Part shown: positions 61,266 to 64,000 of the stretch, piece by piece | Position numbering within the stretch: the first letter of the stretch is position 1 | Layout of the letters: the number at the start of each line of letters is the position of its first letter | Assembly: GCF_000014745.1 (NCBI RefSeq) | Contig: NC_008347.1 | Location: 1,807,501-1,871,500 of the forward strand | Origin: Maricaulis maris MCS10 | Lineage (GTDB): Bacteria; Pseudomonadota; Alphaproteobacteria; Caulobacterales; Maricaulaceae | Direction: 5' to 3' | DNA length: 64,000 bases | Position numbers and translations under genes: made by a program | Notes under the pieces: model-generated | What the model was told of the DNA's origin: nothing | The model's database searches: none | Seen by the model: only the letters and a program-made list of their open reading frames with translations

Positions 61266-62636
61266 TCAGTCCGCCTTCGTCGCGCCCGGCTTTTTCATCC
61301 CGGCCGGCATGTCGCGGACATGGATGTCGATCTGCGGATAGGGGAATTCCACACCGTGCTCGTGGAAAGCCTTCCAGACGGCGACATTGACGTCGCTGCG
61401 CACATTGGCCAGCCCGTTCTCCGGGTCGGAAATCCAGAAGCGCAGGTCGAAATTGACCGAGCTGTCGCCGAAATCCATCAGATTGCAGACCGGTTCCTTG
61501 TCCGAGACCACCCGCGGCACCGTCTTGGCCGCCTCGATGGCAATGGCCTGGACGCGCTCCAGATCGAGCGTGTCATAGGAGACGCCGAAAGGCGCATGCT
61601 GGCGCACGACCTTGTCCGACTTGGACCAGTTGATCACGCCATTGGCAATGAAGTGCTCGTTCGGGATCAGGTGCTCGGTGCCATCGCGGGTGCGCAGCGA
61701 GACATAGCGCGACTCCATCCCGGTCACCCAGCCGAACTGGCCGTCGACTTCCAGCGCATCGCCGGGCTTGATCGACTTGTCGGCCAGCAGGGTGAAACCG
61801 GCGGCAAAATTGGCGACGGTCTTTTGCAGGCCGAGACCGACACCGATACCGACAGCGCCCGAGAAAATCGCCAGCGTGGCGAGGTTGAACCCGGTCAGCT
61901 GCAGCGCGATCAGCAAGGCAATGATCGGCAGGGCGAAGCCCAGTATCTTGGCAATGAGCGCCCGCAAGGCCGGTGAAATCTCGTCGGCGCGCTGGAGCTG
62001 CGCATTGACCGTCCGCCCGGCCAGCGAGGCCAGCCAGAACAGGACGCCGAAATAGATCAGCGTCCGCAGGACATCGAACAGGGACAGGTCGACCGGCTCG
62101 CCATCCTCGGTTTCGCCGAGCGGAATGGCCAGGGCCTGCAATTGCATCACGACATCATCGAGCAGGCCGAACACGTCCAGCGCCGCCACCGGCCAGGCGA
62201 CATAGAAGGCGACCTTGGACCAGAAACGCGAACGAATGATCAGGGTTACGGCGCGGATGACCAGCCAGGCGGTCATCAGGCTCATGGCAGCGTCGATCAG
62301 GGCGAAGGGTTGGTCGATCGCCCCCAGGACAATGCGGATAATGGCCAGAACCGCGACCAGGGCGAGCGGTGTCGCCAGCGATATGGCAGCGGTCAGAAGG
62401 CGCCGCGCCAGACCGGTCTTGATACGCGCGCCCGCCAGCCCCTCGACGACATGACGCAAGCGCGGCCCGAAAATCAGCGCCGGGACAAAGGCCGCCAGGA
62501 CAAGACCCATCTGGATGGCGACATCGAGATTGAGCAGGCTGGCCAACAGCCAGTCCCAGGCCTCACGCGCGCGGCCCTCGAGAACTTCCATCGGCAGAAG
62601 TTCATCCAGCGCACTGTCATCCTGCGGTGTGGTCAT
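61266..62636 (-). CDS. mechanosensitive channel MscS family protein
   Basis: A 456-aa protein with five or so TM helices in the N-terminal half, then the MscS pore helix (GVGLGLQKTVANFAAGFTLL near residue 265), the beta domain (GDALEVDGQFGWVTGMESRYVSLRTRDG) and the C-terminal alpha/beta domain (FPYPQIDIHVRD). The start is ATG 62636. It relieves osmotic down-shock. Longer than E. coli MscS (286 aa), so it belongs to the extended group. Confidence 0.93.
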   Translation of the reverse strand: MTTPQDDSALDELLPMEVLEGRAREAWDWLLASLLNLDVAIQMGLVLAAFVPALIFGPRLRHVVEGLAGARIKTGLARRLLTAAISLATPLALVAVLAIIRIVLGAIDQPFALIDAAMSLMTAWLVIRAVTLIIRSRFWSKVAFYVAWPVAALDVFGLLDDVVMQLQALAIPLGETEDGEPVDLSLFDVLRTLIYFGVLFWLASLAGRTVNAQLQRADEISPALRALIAKILGFALPIIALLIALQLTGFNLATLAIFSGAVGIGVGLGLQKTVANFAAGFTLLADKSIKPGDALEVDGQFGWVTGMESRYVSLRTRDGTEHLIPNEHFIANGVINWSKSDKVVRQHAPFGVSYDTLDLERVQAIAIEAAKTVPRVVSDKEPVCNLMDFGDSSVNFDLRFWISDPENGLANVRSDVNVAVWKAFHEHGVEFPYPQIDIHVRDMPAGMKKPGATKAD

Positions 62637-62702
62637 CTGACGCTCCCTCCCCCTGATTTCAAAGAGGTAGCATTATTGGGGGGATGGGAGCGAGTCCCCT
62701 TC

Positions 62703-62822
62703 CCCCTCACCCGGCCCTTCGGGCCACCCTCTCCCGCAAGGGGAGAGGGCGTTCTTGCCAGCGGCGGGCGCATAGGCCTTCTCCCCTCGCGGGAGAAGGT
62801 CCCCGAAGGGAGGATGAGGGGG
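62703..62822. mobile_element. MITE-like 120-bp repeat, left copy
   Basis: It starts CCCCTCAC and ends GATGAGGGGG. The ends form imperfect 20-bp terminal inverted repeats (CCCCTCA...CCCTTCGGG against the reverse of CCCGAAGGG...TGAGGGG). Two internal hairpins lie inside: CCCTCTCCC-GCAA-GGGGAGAGGG and CCTTCTCCC-CTCGC-GGGAGAAGG. It differs from the right copy only at 62719 (T). Confidence 0.85.
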
Positions 62823-62874
62823 CGCGTGAGGCCGGTCACGCGAGGTCCCGGCCAGAATTTGCTAATCCACAGTC

Positions 62875-63246
62875 ATGAACTACCGGCTCGGCAGTTTTGC
62901 GCGCCGCATGCGCACCGCCCAGACCCCGGCCGAGGCCCGGCTGTGGTCACGCTTGCGCAATCGCAAACTGACCGGCGCCAAGTTTCGCCGACAGATTCCG
63001 ATCGGACCCTATATCGTCGACTTCGTCTGCTTCGAGGCCCGGCTGATCATCGAGGCCGATGGCGGCCAGCATGCCGACCTTGAGCCGGAAGACGCCGAGC
63101 GAACCGCTTGGCTGGAAGCGCAAGGTTTCACGGTCTTGCGGTTCTGGAACCGGCACATTCTCAAACGCACGGATGCGGTGATGGAGGTCATTGGCGAGAC
63201 GCTGCACTGGGTGACGCATCCGGACAAGGACAGCCAGCCTGGCTGA
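62875..63246 (+). CDS. DUF559 (Vsr-like endonuclease fold) protein
   Basis: A 123-aa protein with the DUF559 domain: ARRMRTAQTPAEARLWSRLR, then FRRQIPIGPYIVDFVCFEARLIIEADGGQH (the D..E-x-D catalytic-like core of Vsr/PD-(D/E)xK nucleases, residues 39-68), and QGFTVLRFWNRHIL. It is bracketed by two near-identical 120-bp MITE-like repeats. It is a plausible helper for movement of those repeats, which is inference. Confidence 0.9.
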   Translation: MNYRLGSFARRMRTAQTPAEARLWSRLRNRKLTGAKFRRQIPIGPYIVDFVCFEARLIIEADGGQHADLEPEDAERTAWLEAQGFTVLRFWNRHILKRTDAVMEVIGETLHWVTHPDKDSQPG

Positions 63247-63251
63247 ACCAA

Positions 63252-63371
63252 CCCCTCACCCGGCCCTCCGGGCCACCCTCTCCCGCAAGGGGAGAGGGCG
63301 TTCTTGCCAGCGGCGGGCGCATAGGCCTTCTCCCCTCGCGGGAGAAGGTCCCCGAAGGGAGGATGAGGGGG
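63252..63371. mobile_element. MITE-like 120-bp repeat, right copy
   Basis: Identical to 62703-62822 at 119 of 120 positions, same orientation, with C at 63268 in place of T. It starts five bp after the DUF559 stop. Two direct copies 549 bp apart with the gene between form a composite-like unit. Confidence 0.85.
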
Positions 63372-63416
63372 TAAGCGGCGGCACTCACAGCCTGATCCCT
63401 CCAGGCAATCACGCCC

Positions 63417-64000
63417 CTAAGGCCGCCAGTCGCTGCCACGGAGGCAGGCATCCAGGCGAGCGAACTCATTGTTCTGCGCTTCGGTATAGCCATAGAGCGC
63501 CCCGAAGAGAGGTTCCATATAGACGGAAAACCCGTACCGACAGCCATGGAGGTAGAGCATTTCATAGGCTTTGAAGCGCCACTCCTCGCCGGGGAGCGCG
63601 AACATGATACAGCGGCCCTGCTCGCTGGTCTCACGTCCCAATAGGCTTTCAAACCGCACAATTCTCCCGACCTCGACGTGCTGCTCAAAGTGCTGTGGCT
63701 GGAACATGGCGTCATCCAGCACCTCTCCGGGACCGAGATGAAACGTGGCGAAGGGTTTTTCCCCGGCCAGCATGAGCGTGAGTTCGCGATTGGTGTGCGT
63801 GGGATAGCTCAAAATCCGCACGCTGGCGAACACCGCACCCGAAGACTTTGAACGAATCTCACCCCTGGTTTCGGGCGGCAGGACGTCGAGTTCAGCCAGG
63901 TCGAGGTGACGGAAATGACCTGACACAGCCTTGATGACTGCCTCGCGCTCCGCGCGGGGCACCGCGACCGAGGATATAATGTCCTCGCAACCGTTCTGGT
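63417..64000 (-). CDS. unknown protein, 5' end beyond the window
   Basis: The minus-strand frame is open from 63417 to the right edge with no stop, so the gene is truncated at its N-terminus. A GTG at 63962 exists but the frame continues upstream. The visible 194 residues have a mixed alpha/beta pattern (ILSYPTHTNRELTLMLAGEKPFATFHLGPGEV, YEMLYLHGCRYGFSVYMEPLFG) and I recognise no family. The partial frame shows no TM. Confidence 0.75.
   Translation of the reverse strand, partial: QNGCEDIISSVAVPRAEREAVIKAVSGHFRHLDLAELDVLPPETRGEIRSKSSGAVFASVRILSYPTHTNRELTLMLAGEKPFATFHLGPGEVLDDAMFQPQHFEQHVEVGRIVRFESLLGRETSEQGRCIMFALPGEEWRFKAYEMLYLHGCRYGFSVYMEPLFGALYGYTEAQNNEFARLDACLRGSDWRP

Noticed and set aside
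1-64000. CRISPR array, prophage or replication origin
   Set aside because: No regularly spaced identical repeats, phage structural genes, or DnaA-box clusters were seen.

Overview
The window is about 64 kb of high-GC chromosome with tightly packed genes, many ATGA start/stop overlaps and AGGAG-type ribosome binding sites. Gene content points to an aerobic, prosthecate marine alphaproteobacterium of the Maricaulis/Hyphomonas type. The pointers are a System I cytochrome c maturation operon, many acyl-CoA dehydrogenases, a TonB-dependent receptor, large secreted beta-propeller proteins, and a polysaccharide locus with the gene set of the Caulobacter holdfast (hfs) pathway. The genus is inferred from content and was not tested by a search.

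Layout. 1-6400 (minus strand): an acyl-CoA catabolic operon with a MaoC hydratase, an acyl-CoA ligase, three acyl-CoA dehydrogenases and an SDR. The last two dehydrogenases look like a heteromeric pair. 6594-8119: a fatty acid desaturase, a possible histidine kinase remnant and a small exported protein. 8167-12000: ccmF-ccmG-ccmH-ccmI. 12061-15757: a sodium:solute symporter, glutaryl-CoA dehydrogenase and a TPR membrane protein. 15839-17355: tRNA-Ser(GCT) followed by a small AT-rich insert with two orphan genes and repeats. 17520-39904: mixed metabolism (pseudoazurin, PepSY protein, a 1090-aa BNR propeller protein, PPK2, SDRs, P450, hydrolase, crotonase, PKHD hydroxylase, trhO, GST), then a TonB receptor convergent with a 1062-aa propeller-amidohydrolase.

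40126-52527: a nearly complete Wzx/Wzy-type holdfast-like polysaccharide cluster. It has an initiating sugar transferase (HfsE), a GH5-like secreted hydrolase, an N-acyltransferase (HfsK-like), a flippase (HfsF), two glycosyltransferases, a deacetylase (HfsH), a polymerase, a BY-kinase-like ATPase (HfsB), a chain-length protein (HfsA) and an export lipoprotein (HfsD). The genes together would initiate, assemble, modify, flip, polymerise and export an adhesive polysaccharide.

52545-57681: the most unusual locus. A 59-aa precursor carries a signal peptide and a short core with four cysteines placed exactly symmetrically about a Gly-Gly turn. It lies between an ABC ATPase/HlyD pair and a divergent EF-hand lipoprotein/FtsX-MacB permease pair. 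It looks like a split MacAB-type exporter around a disulfide beta-hairpin peptide. 57850-64000: a Sel1 protein, a two-TM protein of unknown function, an isopenicillin N synthase-like oxygenase, an MscS channel, and a DUF559 gene bracketed by two 120-bp MITE-like repeats that differ at one base. A truncated unknown gene closes the window.

No rRNA, CRISPR array, prophage, integrase or replication origin was seen.
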